Counted from the first letter of the stretch, positions 45,331 to 53,174 are shown. The stretch: 64,000 nt of DNA from Qipengyuania atrilutea (GCF_013370205.1 NZ_JABWGV010000005.1:53032-117031), one strand, 5' to 3'. Notes: generated by a model not told the origin, from the letters alone. Numbers and translations are program-made.

Positions 45331-45936
45331 TCAGACGCTATCGTCGTCATCCCAATCGAGTTCCTCGTCTTCCTCAACCGGGGCAAACTTGCCGACCAGC
45401 AGAGCCGCGGCGGTAACATGTCCGCGCATCGCGCTGACGATTTTCTCACGCGGCGCGCCGGGCATTTCGACCATCGGAAGGTCCAGCGCGAAAAGCTGGA
45501 AGACGTAGCGATGCGGTTCGTCATCCGCGGACGGCGCCGGCAGCAGCCACTCCGAATTCCCTTTGGCGTTCTTACCGGTCCGCGGCGGAGTTTCTCCTTC
45601 GAGAATTTTACCCTTTTGTCCCGGCAATCCCCATACAAGCCAGTGACACTGGGCCTTTCCGTCGCTGTCCGCAGGTCCGTCGGCATCCTCAACGATCAGC
45701 ACGAGTTCCTGCGTGCCCGGGGGCGGAGCGTTCCACTCCATTGGCGGCGCCACGGCGTCTTCTTCCCCTGCAGTGAAGGACGGATCGAGCATCTCGCCTT
45801 GCTCGAAAGCGGGACTGGAAAGCGCAAAGCCGGACCGGCCAAAGGTTTTTTCGTCCGCGAGTTCGGCAATGGAAAGGGAAGCTTTGGGCGGGCTCCCCAG
45901 CGCGCGTTCCAGAAATGTCGGTAAGGTATTGGTCAT
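45331..45936 (-). CDS. PEBP/YbhB-type protein
   Basis: Protein of 201 residues of the phosphatidylethanolamine-binding (Raf kinase inhibitor-like) family: SSPAFEQGEMLDPSFTAGEEDAVAPPMEWNAPPPGTQELVLIVEDADGP, QCHWLVWGLPG and RYVFQLFALD. No signal peptide, so cytoplasmic. Bacterial YbhB/YbcL proteins have no settled function. The C-terminus is acidic (EEDEELDWDDDD). It is the likely first gene of a unit with the SWIB protein. Confidence 0.88.
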   Translation of the reverse strand: MTNTLPTFLERALGSPPKASLSIAELADEKTFGRSGFALSSPAFEQGEMLDPSFTAGEEDAVAPPMEWNAPPPGTQELVLIVEDADGPADSDGKAQCHWLVWGLPGQKGKILEGETPPRTGKNAKGNSEWLLPAPSADDEPHRYVFQLFALDLPMVEMPGAPREKIVSAMRGHVTAAALLVGKFAPVEEDEELDWDDDDSV

Positions 45937-46182
45937 CGGTCGGTTAGGGTATCCTGCTTAAGTCGGTAGCAAACCCGCATTGTGCAGCAACGATTACGCT
46001 TTTACGAGGGGAAAGCTCCGAATATGCACCATTTACGGCTCAACGCACTTTGCGTGGGCGTTACCGGAAAGTTTTGCTAACGAAGTGGTTGCGGGCGCTG
46101 CTCACCGCCAGTTCAGGCGCAGGGCAGCATCTCGCAAAATCTTTGCGCGGCGGAGGTGGCGCCGAAAATCAAGGGATCGGGT

Positions 46183-47601
46183 ATGTCCAAGGGTCGTTAT
46201 TTCATCAGCGCCGCGCTGGCGGTTGCGCTTACCGCGTGCGGCGGCGGCGATTCCGGATCGAGCTCGCCAGGCCCGATCGGCGGCGGGGGCGGCGGCGTAA
46301 CCCCTACGCCATCGCCGACCTCGCAGTGCACGCTCAGCGCGCGGCAGGACTGGGCGAAAAGCGTTATCGACACGTATTATCTGTTCCCGACCCTAGTTGC
46401 TCAGAACGTCGCCAAGAGCAACTTCAACACCGTACAGGGTTACATCGATGCGCTCGTGGCGCCGGCGCGGGCGCAGAACCGCGACCGTTATTTCACGTAC
46501 TTGACCTCGATTGAGGAAGAGGAACGCGCGGCGCAAGGCCAGACCGCCGGTCTCGGCATTCGTCTCGGTTTCGATGAGAACAACCGGCTGCTCATTGCCG
46601 AGGCGTTCGAGGACGGACCGGCATTCAAGGCAGGGATAGACCGGGGTACGGAAATTACTTCGATCAATGGCGAAAGCGTGACTACACTCGTTCAGGAGCG
46701 ACGCGTTTACGAAGCGCTCGGAGCGAGCGATGCGGGCGTAACCGTGCGCCTCGACATCATCGACAGTGCGGGAACCTCGCGGCAGGTTACGGTCACGAAG
46801 GCCGACTATTATCTCGATCCGGTTTCCAACCGCTATGGCCTCAAGATAATCGGCGATGGCGGCAAGAAGGTCGGTTACGTCAATCTCAGAACCTTCTTCA
46901 GTCTCGATGCACCTGATGATCTGCGCGCCGTTTTCGCGCAGCTTCGCACGCAGGGCATCACCGAAGTCATCCTCGACCTGCGTTACAACGGCGGCGGCTA
47001 TATCAACGTCGCCGACCTGCTCGGCGATTTAATGGGCCGCGGGAAGGAAGGGCAGGTTTTCAGCCGCACCGTCTTCCGCCCGTCGCGCGCCAGTCTGAAC
47101 GAAACGCGGTTCTTCGAAGCGCAGCCCGAAGCCATCGGCGTCACGAAACTCGCGGTGATCGGAACGGAAGCCACGGCGTCGGCAAGCGAGCTGGTGACGA
47201 ATGCGTTCATCCCGTACCTCGGCGACAATCTCGCGCTGGTCGGATCGAACACTTACGGCAAGCCAGTCGGGCAGGAAGGTTTCGACCAGGAAGCCTGCGA
47301 CGACCGGCTGCGCGTCGTTTCGCTGAAGACCGAGAACAGCAACGGGAACGGCGAATATTATACCGGGCTCGCTTCCGTAGTCCCGAACTTCTGCCGCGCT
47401 ACCGACGAGCTTGCGGCTCCGTTCGGCTCGCGTGAGGAAGACTCCGTCGCAACGGCGCTCGATTTTCTGGCGGGCAGGGGCTGCTCGTCAGTAGCCGCCG
47501 CGCCTGGGCAACAAGCGACGCGCAGCGTGGCCCCGCCGCTCAATCTGCTTCGCCCGGATGCGCCGAACGCAGCGCAGTATCAGATACCCGGACTGTTCTG
47601 A
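46183..47601 (+). CDS. S41 (C-terminal processing) peptidase, lipoprotein
   Basis: Protein of 472 residues from ATG 46183 with AAGGGA 6 bases upstream. Lipobox VALTAC (Cys 19) and a Gly/Pro linker precede a PDZ-like domain (about 115-210) and an S41 domain (about 215-430): VGYVNLRTFFSLDAPDDLRAVFAQL, VILDLRYNGGGYINVADLL, the serine in GTEATASASELVTNA and the lysine in GSNTYGKPVGQ. The enzymes cut near C-termini of envelope proteins. This lipid-anchored, PDZ-S41 type is common in sphingomonads with unknown targets. Confidence 0.88.
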   Translation: MSKGRYFISAALAVALTACGGGDSGSSSPGPIGGGGGGVTPTPSPTSQCTLSARQDWAKSVIDTYYLFPTLVAQNVAKSNFNTVQGYIDALVAPARAQNRDRYFTYLTSIEEEERAAQGQTAGLGIRLGFDENNRLLIAEAFEDGPAFKAGIDRGTEITSINGESVTTLVQERRVYEALGASDAGVTVRLDIIDSAGTSRQVTVTKADYYLDPVSNRYGLKIIGDGGKKVGYVNLRTFFSLDAPDDLRAVFAQLRTQGITEVILDLRYNGGGYINVADLLGDLMGRGKEGQVFSRTVFRPSRASLNETRFFEAQPEAIGVTKLAVIGTEATASASELVTNAFIPYLGDNLALVGSNTYGKPVGQEGFDQEACDDRLRVVSLKTENSNGNGEYYTGLASVVPNFCRATDELAAPFGSREEDSVATALDFLAGRGCSSVAAAPGQQATRSVAPPLNLLRPDAPNAAQYQIPGLF

Positions 47602-47609
47602 GCGAGTGA

Positions 47610-47978
47610 TTACGTGGCGATCTGTCCGATCGCGCGCTTGATGACATCGTCCGATGATGCCGGCTTGGCGATCAGCGGTGCGCTAAGCTCGCGCAGCTTC
47701 TCGTTCTGCCGGTTCAGATCGCCGGAATGCAGCACGTAGGGAATGCCGTTCTTTTCGAGCCAGCGCGCGACAGGCAAGCAGGTCTCGCCGTCCTGAAGAG
47801 TGACGTCGAGGACCGCGGTATCGATCCCGTCGCGGTGCTTCTCCAAGATGTCCAAAGCTTTCTTGACGCAGCTTGCGCTAAAGACCTGGTAATCGCGGTC
47901 TTCGGCGGCAAATTCCAGGTCCATCAATATTAGCGGTTCGTCGTCGAGTAAGAAAATCGCGTATTTATCGCAGATCAA
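47610..47978 (-). CDS. single-domain response regulator
   Basis: Protein of about 122 residues. The likely start is TTG 47978 ((M)ICDKYAIFLLDDEPLILMDLE), 5 bases after the kinase stop, with GGGG 9 bases upstream; longer frames would lie inside the kinase gene. It has the acidic pair LDD, the phosphorylated Asp in TAVLDVTLQ, the late Thr/Ser region YVLHSGD and the Lys in LIAKPAS. There is no output domain. In Erythrobacter a LovR-like regulator of this kind receives phosphate from LOV-HWE kinases, so it is probably the partner or phosphate sink of the adjacent kinase. Confidence 0.85.
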   Translation of the reverse strand: MICDKYAIFLLDDEPLILMDLEFAAEDRDYQVFSASCVKKALDILEKHRDGIDTAVLDVTLQDGETCLPVARWLEKNGIPYVLHSGDLNRQNEKLRELSAPLIAKPASSDDVIKRAIGQIAT

Positions 47979-47982
47979 TAGA

Positions 47983-49086
47983 TTAAACCCCGATCCTGAG
48001 TTTTGCCAGAAGTCCGCCGTCGGTCCATTCGCGTTCGATCGAACCGCCACCTCCGGCAACTAGTCGTTCCATTATCGCCGTTCCGGTTCCGTCCTGGATC
48101 TTGGCGGCCTCGAACGGGGGGCCGCCCTGTTCGAGCCAGTCGATCTGCAATTCGTTACCGTCTGCGCTCGAACCCCAGACGACGCTGACGGTTCCGCCTT
48201 CCTGCGACCATGCACCATGCTTGGTCGCGTTGGCTGCAAGTTCGTGAAGCAAGAGACCGACGACACTTATTCCGGCGAAGGGCGCGCGCGTACCGTCACC
48301 GCGAAGGTTCAAGCGGCCATCGCCGTCATCATAGGGGCTCAGGATCGCGCGGATCGCGTCGCCCATGTCGATGTCGCCCTCGGCAGCATCATCGAGCGTA
48401 GTCTCGTACGCACGGCCGAGCGCCTGAATACGCGAATTGATTTCGGCAGCTTCGCTACGGATACCGCGCGTACGACCTGTGATGTTGACGATCCCGGAAA
48501 TGACCGAGAACATGTTCTTCATCCGATGGGAAAGTTCGCGCGCCATGACGCGGGCGATTCGTTCTTCTTCGCGCGCCGCGCGCACGTCGGACACGTCCCA
48601 CTGGCTGCCGAAGAAATAGACGAGCCTGCCGTCGGCGTCGTATATCGGTCCGAGGTGCAGGGCATTCCAGAACGGCGTTCCGTCCTTGCGGTAATTGAGC
48701 ACCTCAACCACCACGACGTCCTCTTCCTCGATGGCGCGCCGGATCTTTTCAAGCGGTTCCTGGCTCGTTCTCGGACCCTGCAGGAAGCGGCAGTTGTTGC
48801 CGATGATCTCTTCCTCGCTGTAACCGGTCAGTTGGCGGAACGCCCGGTTGGCAAATACGATCGGCAAGTCTTCCGCATGGGGATCGCTGAGGCAGATCGC
48901 CATCCGGGTCTGTGCCATCGCCTGCTCGAAAAGAACGCCTGACGCGCCAGAAAATCGGTCATCGGGGTGGGTCGAGCGAAAACGGTCCGGGCTGTCGTCG
49001 AACGACGGCATGGAGCGCGCTTGCGACTTGTCCATCTGGACTTCGCCGGTGTTGCCGATGTGATCCTCGTCCGACTTAAAAGACAC
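47983..49086 (-). CDS. LOV-domain HWE histidine kinase
   Basis: Protein of 367 residues (start GTG 49086; MDKSQAR at 49035 is possible). Residues about 52-172 form a LOV photosensor with the flavin-binding motif GNNCRFLQG; Cys 99 is the residue that forms the light adduct. Residues about 175-367 are an HWE-type kinase: phospho-acceptor His 187 in ELSHRMKNMFSVI, LLLHELAANATKHGAWS (N box) and the late DGTGTAIMERLV region. The arrangement is that of the blue-light kinases of Erythrobacter litoralis (EL346/EL368), which influence the general stress response. It is followed by the response regulator and preceded by a stress-type promoter. Confidence 0.93.
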   Translation of the reverse strand: MSFKSDEDHIGNTGEVQMDKSQARSMPSFDDSPDRFRSTHPDDRFSGASGVLFEQAMAQTRMAICLSDPHAEDLPIVFANRAFRQLTGYSEEEIIGNNCRFLQGPRTSQEPLEKIRRAIEEEDVVVVEVLNYRKDGTPFWNALHLGPIYDADGRLVYFFGSQWDVSDVRAAREEERIARVMARELSHRMKNMFSVISGIVNITGRTRGIRSEAAEINSRIQALGRAYETTLDDAAEGDIDMGDAIRAILSPYDDGDGRLNLRGDGTRAPFAGISVVGLLLHELAANATKHGAWSQEGGTVSVVWGSSADGNELQIDWLEQGGPPFEAAKIQDGTGTAIMERLVAGGGGSIEREWTDGGLLAKLRIGV

Positions 49087-49129
49087 GCTCTTCTCGCACC
49101 ACCAGGTTCGTTTCGCAGCCCAAACTCAT

Positions 49130-49154
49130 TACGGTAGTCGAGGTACTACGTTCC
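49130..49154 (-). promoter_or_regulatory. EcfG-like promoter before the LOV kinase
   Basis: On the minus strand GGAAC (49154-49150), 16 bases, then CGTA (49133-49130). Spacing and sequence equal the site at 41830, and the distance to the start codon (44 bases) is also the same. This would put the blue-light kinase itself under the stress sigma factor. Confidence 0.5.
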
Positions 49155-49226
49155 AACGTTAGCGACCAGTCGGTTAATTCATGTTACTGAATGAAACAAC
49201 CGGGTGCCGCGGGAACTTCGGTCGGA

Positions 49227-49664
49227 TCAGGCGGGCCTTGGCGAGGTAAAGGGCCGGTCTTCGCTCCACGCGCAGCCGTGCCGGACTTCCGAACCGATCT
49301 TGAGCGTTGCAACGAACGGGTATTGCCGGTCGGACATCTGGTCAGAGCAAGGCGATTGCGTAAGCATCAGGTCGAAGGAAGCGCCGTCGTAGGTGCCGCT
49401 GTAAGAAACACCGTTGTTGCCGGTAAATCGCTCGACCTCGATTTCCTGCCCGGCCTGGATTTGCGGGGTCTTGTAGACGAGCGTGCTGTCCGCGACCTCG
49501 CCAGCCCAGAACGGTTCGGTGCCCGTAAAACTGATGGGTTCGGATAGAAATACGTTCTGCGTTTCTTCGGCGGACTGCCCGCTAGCGTCAGCGATATCCT
49601 CGCACGACGTTATGATGAAGACGCCGGCGAGAGCCGTCGTGATGAAGAAGTCGGTGCCGCGCAT
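49227..49664 (-). CDS. COG3650-type lipoprotein
   Basis: Protein of 145 residues with a lipobox FIITSC (Cys 21). The body has GTEPFWAGEVADSTLVYKTPQ, VSYSGTYDGASFDLMLTQSPCSDQMSDRQYPFVATLKIGSEVRHGCAW, the pattern of the COG3650 family of small envelope proteins; the conserved cysteines in SPCSDQM and HGCAW may form a disulfide. Members are sometimes linked to heat-shock HslJ/META-like proteins. The function is unknown. A stress-type promoter lies about 100 bases upstream. Confidence 0.8.
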   Translation of the reverse strand: MRGTDFFITTALAGVFIITSCEDIADASGQSAEETQNVFLSEPISFTGTEPFWAGEVADSTLVYKTPQIQAGQEIEVERFTGNNGVSYSGTYDGASFDLMLTQSPCSDQMSDRQYPFVATLKIGSEVRHGCAWSEDRPFTSPRPA

Positions 49665-49766
49665 GAGTTACGACGCTCGACCGAATGCCGCATACGCGGC
49701 TTGCGATTGAATTTGCTGGTACATTTTGATTGCTCGTCATCGATGCATGGATCGGATAACTCGCAA

Positions 49767-49792
49767 TACGCTCGCGCATCAGGTATGGTTCC
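49767..49792 (-). promoter_or_regulatory. EcfG-like promoter before the COG3650 gene
   Basis: On the minus strand GGAAC (49792-49788), 17 bases, CGTA (49770-49767). It lies about 100 bases before the start at 49664. Confidence 0.4.
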
Positions 49793-49863
49793 CAAATAAT
49801 TGGAAAACTTGGTTAATATTGCCGCAAGGTTTCCTCGGCTGTCAGCCGAGGTTAGTCATCGGG

Positions 49864-50079
49864 TCAGGCGCTTTCGGCTGCGTCCAGTTCGCGTTTCGCC
49901 TGCCGCTCGGCCTGCGCCTTCTCACGGTCCTTCGCGACGCGTTTTGCTTGGTTTGCCAGACCTCGCCAGACGGCTTCGGCGCGCAAGGCCCGCTCCTTCA
50001 CCTGAATGAGGGAAGCTTCGTTCGCTTCGGTTGCAGCTTCGCTCGCGCGTTGTTCGTAGAATTCGAAAGTCTGGCTCAT
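49864..50079 (-). CDS. small helical protein, unknown
   Basis: Protein of 71 residues from ATG 50079 (MSQTFEFYEQRASEAATEANEA). It is almost entirely charged helix (RALRAEAVWRGLANQAKRVAKDREKAQAERQAKRELDAAES), probably a coiled coil. A GTG 15 codons upstream is less likely. Similar small Ala/Glu/Arg-rich proteins are frequent in Erythrobacteraceae but have no known function. It lies 72 bases downstream of the cold-shock gene on the same strand and may be co-transcribed. Confidence 0.65.
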   Translation of the reverse strand: MSQTFEFYEQRASEAATEANEASLIQVKERALRAEAVWRGLANQAKRVAKDREKAQAERQAKRELDAAESA

Positions 50080-50151
50080 CTGCGCTCGCTTGATCAGTGG
50101 GAGGAGATAGTCGGGGCCGGACACGATCGCGCCCGGCCCAACTGCATCAGC

Positions 50152-50358
50152 TCAGACGTTGCTGAGGTTCACTGCCGATTCCTTGCCGTTGCGGCCGGTC
50201 TCGACTTCGTAGTTGAGGTGCTGGTCCTTATCGAGCGTATGCATGCCCGCGGCCTGCACGGCCGTGATGTGGACGAAGCTGTCGTTGCCGCCATCATCAG
50301 GCTGAATGAAACCGTAGCCCTTGTCCGCGTTGAAGAATTTTACTTTGCCAGTAGGCAT
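50152..50358 (-). CDS. cold-shock domain protein
   Basis: Protein of 68 residues with ACGAAAGGAAA 6-8 bases before ATG 50358. It is one CSD fold with both RNA-binding motifs, KGYGFIQ and DSFVHITAV, and starts MPTGKVKFFNADKG. Such proteins melt RNA structure; members may be induced by cold, stationary phase or stress. The gene has a long upstream region (to about 50570) that may act as a 5' leader. Confidence 0.95.
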   Translation of the reverse strand: MPTGKVKFFNADKGYGFIQPDDGGNDSFVHITAVQAAGMHTLDKDQHLNYEVETGRNGKESAVNLSNV

Positions 50359-50452
50359 AACCGTTTCCTTTCGTTGAAACGTTAGCCCCGCTGCTGCGAC
50401 ATTGCAGCGCCACGGGGGTGGTGCGTCAGGCCGTCAATCGAAAGGAAGTCGT

Positions 50453-50572
50453 ATGCAAAAAACGCGTATCTCTCCCCCTCAAGGGAGAAAAGGCGATCGT
50501 GAGACGCCGAAATCCGTCGCAAGAGTCGACGTAAGCAGCAGCCGCCTAGCACAACATGGCCAATCTACCTAA
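50453..50572 (+). CDS. possible 39-residue protein
   Basis: ATG 50453 is preceded by AAAGGAAG (50441-50448), nearly the same string (CGAAAGGAA) as the ribosome binding site of the divergent cold-shock gene. The frame runs 40 codons to TAA 50570-50572 and encodes a basic, Ser/Arg-rich peptide (MQKTRISPPQGRKGDRE...). No family is recognised; it could be chance. Confidence 0.2.
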   Translation: MQKTRISPPQGRKGDRETPKSVARVDVSSSRLAQHGQST

Positions 50573-50648
50573 CGGCAAATCAAGAAGCGCCTTGGCGCCG
50601 GCCGCCAGCAGTTTGGTATAACGTACCGAACAATACTTTTATACAACG

Positions 50649-50676
50649 AAAAGGCGGACCAAGCGGCCCGCCTTTT
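50649..50676 (-). terminator. bidirectional-type hairpin after the fasciclin gene
   Basis: A perfect 9-bp stem AAAAGGCGG/CCGCCTTTT with a 10-base loop, 22 bases beyond the fasciclin stop. A/T flanks on both sides allow termination in either direction. Confidence 0.8.
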
Positions 50677-50698
50677 CTTACGTATGGTAGCTCGAATT

Positions 50699-51289
50699 TT
50701 ACGAGGGCATCAGTACGGTGTCGATACCGTGAATGATCCCGTTCGAAGCGTCGATGTCGGTCGCGGTGACCGTCGAGGTTCCGCCGGTCGCATCGGTCAG
50801 AACTACGTTGCTGCCGTCCATCGTGGCAGTCAGCGTACCGCCGCCGAGCGTATTGATCGTGTAACCCGCTTCGCCTGCGTCCTGGATCGCCTGCGTCAGC
50901 GTTGCCGCATCGACCCGGCCGTCAACGACGTGGTACTGGAGAATGCTTGCAAGCTGTTCCTGTCCGGCGGCGCTCATGAGTTCATCGCGCGTTGCCTGAG
51001 GGATTTTCTCGAAAGCGGCGTTGCTGGGAGCGAATACTGTGTACGGTCCCGGCCCCGAAAGCGTATCGCCGAGATTGGCGGACTGAACGGCCGATACGAG
51101 CGTCGAGTAGTCGTTGTTGCCCTGTGCCACTTCGACGATGGAACCCGGCGTCGCAGCGTCTGCGTTCGCCATCTGGTCGGCCATCGCCGTGTCGTCCGTC
51201 GTCATGGTCGCCGTATCGTCGGCGGGTTCGCCGCATGCGGCGATTGCGAGCGTAGCGGCTGAGGCAAGTGCGATTGCAAAATTTCTCAT
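50699..51289 (-). CDS. fasciclin (FAS1) domain lipoprotein
   Basis: Protein of 196 residues. Lipobox AIAAC (Cys 19), a Thr/Asp/Ala-rich linker, then one FAS1 domain (about 50-196): STLVSAVQSANLGDTLSGPGPYTVFAPSNAAFEKIP, LASILQYHVVDGRVDAATL and the end TATDIDASNGIIHGIDTVLMP. FAS1 domains mediate adhesion; small bacterial FAS1 lipoproteins are common in Erythrobacter and are often stress- or stationary-induced. AAGGAAAC precedes the start. Confidence 0.93.
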   Translation of the reverse strand: MRNFAIALASAATLAIAACGEPADDTATMTTDDTAMADQMANADAATPGSIVEVAQGNNDYSTLVSAVQSANLGDTLSGPGPYTVFAPSNAAFEKIPQATRDELMSAAGQEQLASILQYHVVDGRVDAATLTQAIQDAGEAGYTINTLGGGTLTATMDGSNVVLTDATGGTSTVTATDIDASNGIIHGIDTVLMPS

Positions 51290-51366
51290 ATTTCAGTTTC
51301 CTTGGTGATTAACGGTGAAATTGACAGGCAGTGTAACTGGTATTCTGCCTCCGTCCTTACCCCCAC

Positions 51367-51392
51367 AACCGCCGAAGATGGATGGTCGTTCC
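51367..51392 (-). promoter_or_regulatory. weak EcfG-like promoter before the fasciclin gene
   Basis: On the minus strand GGAAC (51392-51388), 17 bases, GGTT (51370-51367), one mismatch to CGTT. It is about 78 bases before ATG 51289. Confidence 0.35.
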
Positions 51393-51422
51393 GAGAAAAA
51401 GGCAAAAATGTGGCAAGTTGTT

Positions 51423-51749
51423 TCACGCACTCGGCTTTTTGTGCTGGCCAAGGCGACGGCGGTTCGCCCGGACCCGCCGTTCGTAGGGTTTGAGCGCTTC
51501 CCGAGCGCTCGCGGCCGACAGCGGACCGGCAAGGGTCAGCCCCATCGCTGCTTCGCTAAATGCTGCGAACTTTTCGCTCACCATTGTCTGCGCTTCGCGT
51601 TCGGCGAGCTTCCCCCCGCCCAACAGGCGCATGGTACGCAGCATCATGACGGCGCTCGCATCGGCCCATAGCGACCAGCTTTGCAGAGCAAACGCGTTCC
51701 ACTCAGCGTAGTCGTAGCTGCCGCCGGTTTGTTTGATCGTGCGAGCCAT
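51423..51749 (-). CDS. hypothetical protein, phasin-like size
   Basis: Protein of 108 residues. Mostly helical (NAFALQSWSLWADASAVMMLRTMRLLGGGKLAEREAQTMVSEKFAAFSEAAMGLTL) with a basic tail (YERRVRANRRRLGQHKKPSA). Similar proteins occur across sphingomonads without an assigned function; length and helix pattern recall phasin-like proteins but no firm match can be made. It is the probable second gene after the membrane protein at 51843. Confidence 0.65.
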   Translation of the reverse strand: MARTIKQTGGSYDYAEWNAFALQSWSLWADASAVMMLRTMRLLGGGKLAEREAQTMVSEKFAAFSEAAMGLTLAGPLSAASAREALKPYERRVRANRRRLGQHKKPSA

Positions 51750-51842
51750 CTGTTTTCCTTATCTTTGGCGCTTAGCGCTTCGCAGGCCTACTACGCCGCG
51801 TTCGCGCGCACCAGCGAATAGCACACCGCGTAATCGCACTCG

Positions 51843-52178
51843 CTATTCTCGTTCGTCCAATCCGAGCGCCAGGCGCTTCTGTTCGTCCATGCTCCGGCGC
51901 ATTTCGCGCGCTTGCAGCGAGAGGGCCTTGCCGCTCAGGCGGATCTCCCGGCTTTGCTGGAAGAAGCCGAGAACGAGCCAGAGGAACGCGAGCGGGCTCG
52001 ATACCCCTCCGAGGAAATCGCCCAGCTCGTTGAGGCGCAGGTCTGCCGGGTTCTGGCCCTGCAGGACCAGGTAAAGGACGAGCCCGATGACGTAGAGCGC
52101 ACTCAGGGCAAGCCCGATCGCGGGCAGTCGGCGCCGCTCGCGCCGCTCCGCGATGTCGATGGTCGTTTTCTCGGTCAT
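51843..52178 (-). CDS. small membrane protein with coiled coil
   Basis: Protein of 111 residues. A charged N-terminus precedes a membrane helix (about 18-39, LPAIGLALSALYVIGLVLYLVL), a second hydrophobic stretch lies at about 56-73 (FLGGVSSPLAFLWLVLGFF), and the C-terminus is a charged helix (EIRLSGKALSLQAREMRRSMDEQKRLALGLDERE) likely to form a coiled coil. I do not know its function. It is divergent from the flavin-reductase-like gene at 52283. Confidence 0.7.
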   Translation of the reverse strand: MTEKTTIDIAERRERRRLPAIGLALSALYVIGLVLYLVLQGQNPADLRLNELGDFLGGVSSPLAFLWLVLGFFQQSREIRLSGKALSLQAREMRRSMDEQKRLALGLDERE

Positions 52179-52282
52179 ACGCTTCCCTTCTTAGCACGCT
52201 TCAATTGCCGATCCCTTCCTCTTCAGCGGAACCAAGCCCGCCCGCCGCGCATAAGCCTCTTAACCAACCGAGGAGACCCAGC

Positions 52283-52732
52283 GTGGCAGACAAGACCCCC
52301 AAGCAGCACCTATCCCATATTGCCGAAGCGATGAAGGACATCGACTTCGTAATGCTCAACACCCATACCAAGGACGGCCAGATCGGCGCCCGCCCGATGA
52401 GCAACAACCGCCAGGTCGATTACGACGGCGACAGCTATTACTTCACCTGGGAAGACTGCCTGATGGTCGACGACATCAAGCGCAACCCCAAGGTCGGCCT
52501 CTCGCTGCAGGGCGCCGGCGGCAAGGACGGCGCACCCGGTATCTTCATCTCGCTCGAGGGCAAGGCCGAGATCGTGCGCGACAAGAAGCAGTACGAAGAG
52601 CACTGGACCGAAGACCTGGATCGCTGGTTCGAGGACGGCATCGACACCGACGGCATGGTCATGCTCCACGTCCACGCCACCCGCGCCGCGTATTGGGACG
52701 GTGAGGAAGAGGCCGACTTCGACATCGAATGA
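52283..52732 (+). CDS. pyridoxamine 5'-phosphate oxidase-family stress protein
   Basis: Protein of 149 residues from GTG 52283, with GAGGAGA 6 bases upstream; an upstream ATG at 52205 would add a Pro-rich, non-conserved tail. It is of the general-stress protein 26 type: HLSHIAEAMKDIDFVMLNTH, GQIGARPMSNNRQVDYDGDSYYFTWEDC, KVGLSLQGAGG, FISLEGKAEIVRDKKQYEEHW, HVHATRAAYWDGEE. These split-barrel proteins bind FMN or FAD; the Bacillus relative is a stress protein of unknown reaction. Confidence 0.88.
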   Translation: MADKTPKQHLSHIAEAMKDIDFVMLNTHTKDGQIGARPMSNNRQVDYDGDSYYFTWEDCLMVDDIKRNPKVGLSLQGAGGKDGAPGIFISLEGKAEIVRDKKQYEEHWTEDLDRWFEDGIDTDGMVMLHVHATRAAYWDGEEEADFDIE

Positions 52733-52780
52733 CCTACAGGATGGAACACATGGAACACCCTCCAGGGGCAAAACGCCTCG

Positions 52781-52873
52781 AAGCGTAACTCTGGGGCGCA
52801 AAAGCGTGACTGTGACTGCAAAAGTGTCACCCCATGCGCGCCAAGTGTCACCTTTGCCCCGCCGAAGCGTCAC
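52781..52873. repeat. five AAGYGTNAC iterons
   Basis: AAGCGTAAC 52781-52789, AAGCGTGAC 52802-52810, AAGTGTCAC 52822-52830 and 52843-52851, AAGCGTCAC 52865-52873. Start-to-start distances are 21, 20, 21 and 22 bases, close to two helical turns. They overlap the 3' end of the small HTH gene. Two tandem ATGGAACAC copies (52741-52758) lie just upstream. Confidence 0.75.
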
Positions 52874-53174
52874 TCTCGGGCGGCTGAGGTGTCCGGGCGA
52901 GCAGCGGGTGTACCGCCTTCCTCGTCCGCCGCGCCGAGGCCCGCTGCGCCTCAGCTTCGGCCATCGCCCGCTTCCACAGCGCAGCGAACTGCGGCGCGCG
53001 GTCCCGCAGTCGATAAGCGGCCTGCCGGCTCATCCCCACCGCCCGCGCCGAGGCCGCGACCTTCCCGCTGCGCGCCAACAGCTTGAGGAACGCCGCCGCC
53101 TTCGCTCCGGTCCAGCGGGTGTTGTCGGGCAGGGGCGGCTTGGCAGCGGAAGGCGGGGAGGAAGCATCGTCCAT
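52848..53174 (-). CDS. small helix-turn-helix protein
   Basis: Protein of 108 residues from ATG 53174 (MDDASSPPSAAKPPLPD). Residues about 22-70 form a homeodomain/resolvase-like HTH: WTGAKAAAFLKLLARSGKVAASARAVGMSRQAAYRLRDRA, followed by a basic helix (FAALWKRAMAEAEAQRASARRTRKAV) and a disordered end. It resembles a common sphingomonad family of unknown regulators. Its 3' end carries two of the iterons at 52781-52873, which suggests the protein might bind them. It lies 44 bases after the cation transporter on the same strand. Confidence 0.75.
   Translation of the reverse strand: MDDASSPPSAAKPPLPDNTRWTGAKAAAFLKLLARSGKVAASARAVGMSRQAAYRLRDRAPQFAALWKRAMAEAEAQRASARRTRKAVHPLLARTPQPPESDASAGQR

Larger units (their letters stand above)
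50359..50698. other. intergenic region between cold-shock and fasciclin genes
   Basis: Holds the presumed leader/promoter of the cold-shock gene, a possible 39-codon frame on the plus strand (50453-50572) and the hairpin at 50649-50676. I see no other gene or clear promoter. Confidence 0.6.

Noticed and set aside
52781..52873. CRISPR array
   Set aside because: The repeated unit is only 9 bp and the gaps are 11-13 bp; repeats and spacers of CRISPR are 24-40 bp. No cas operon is present.
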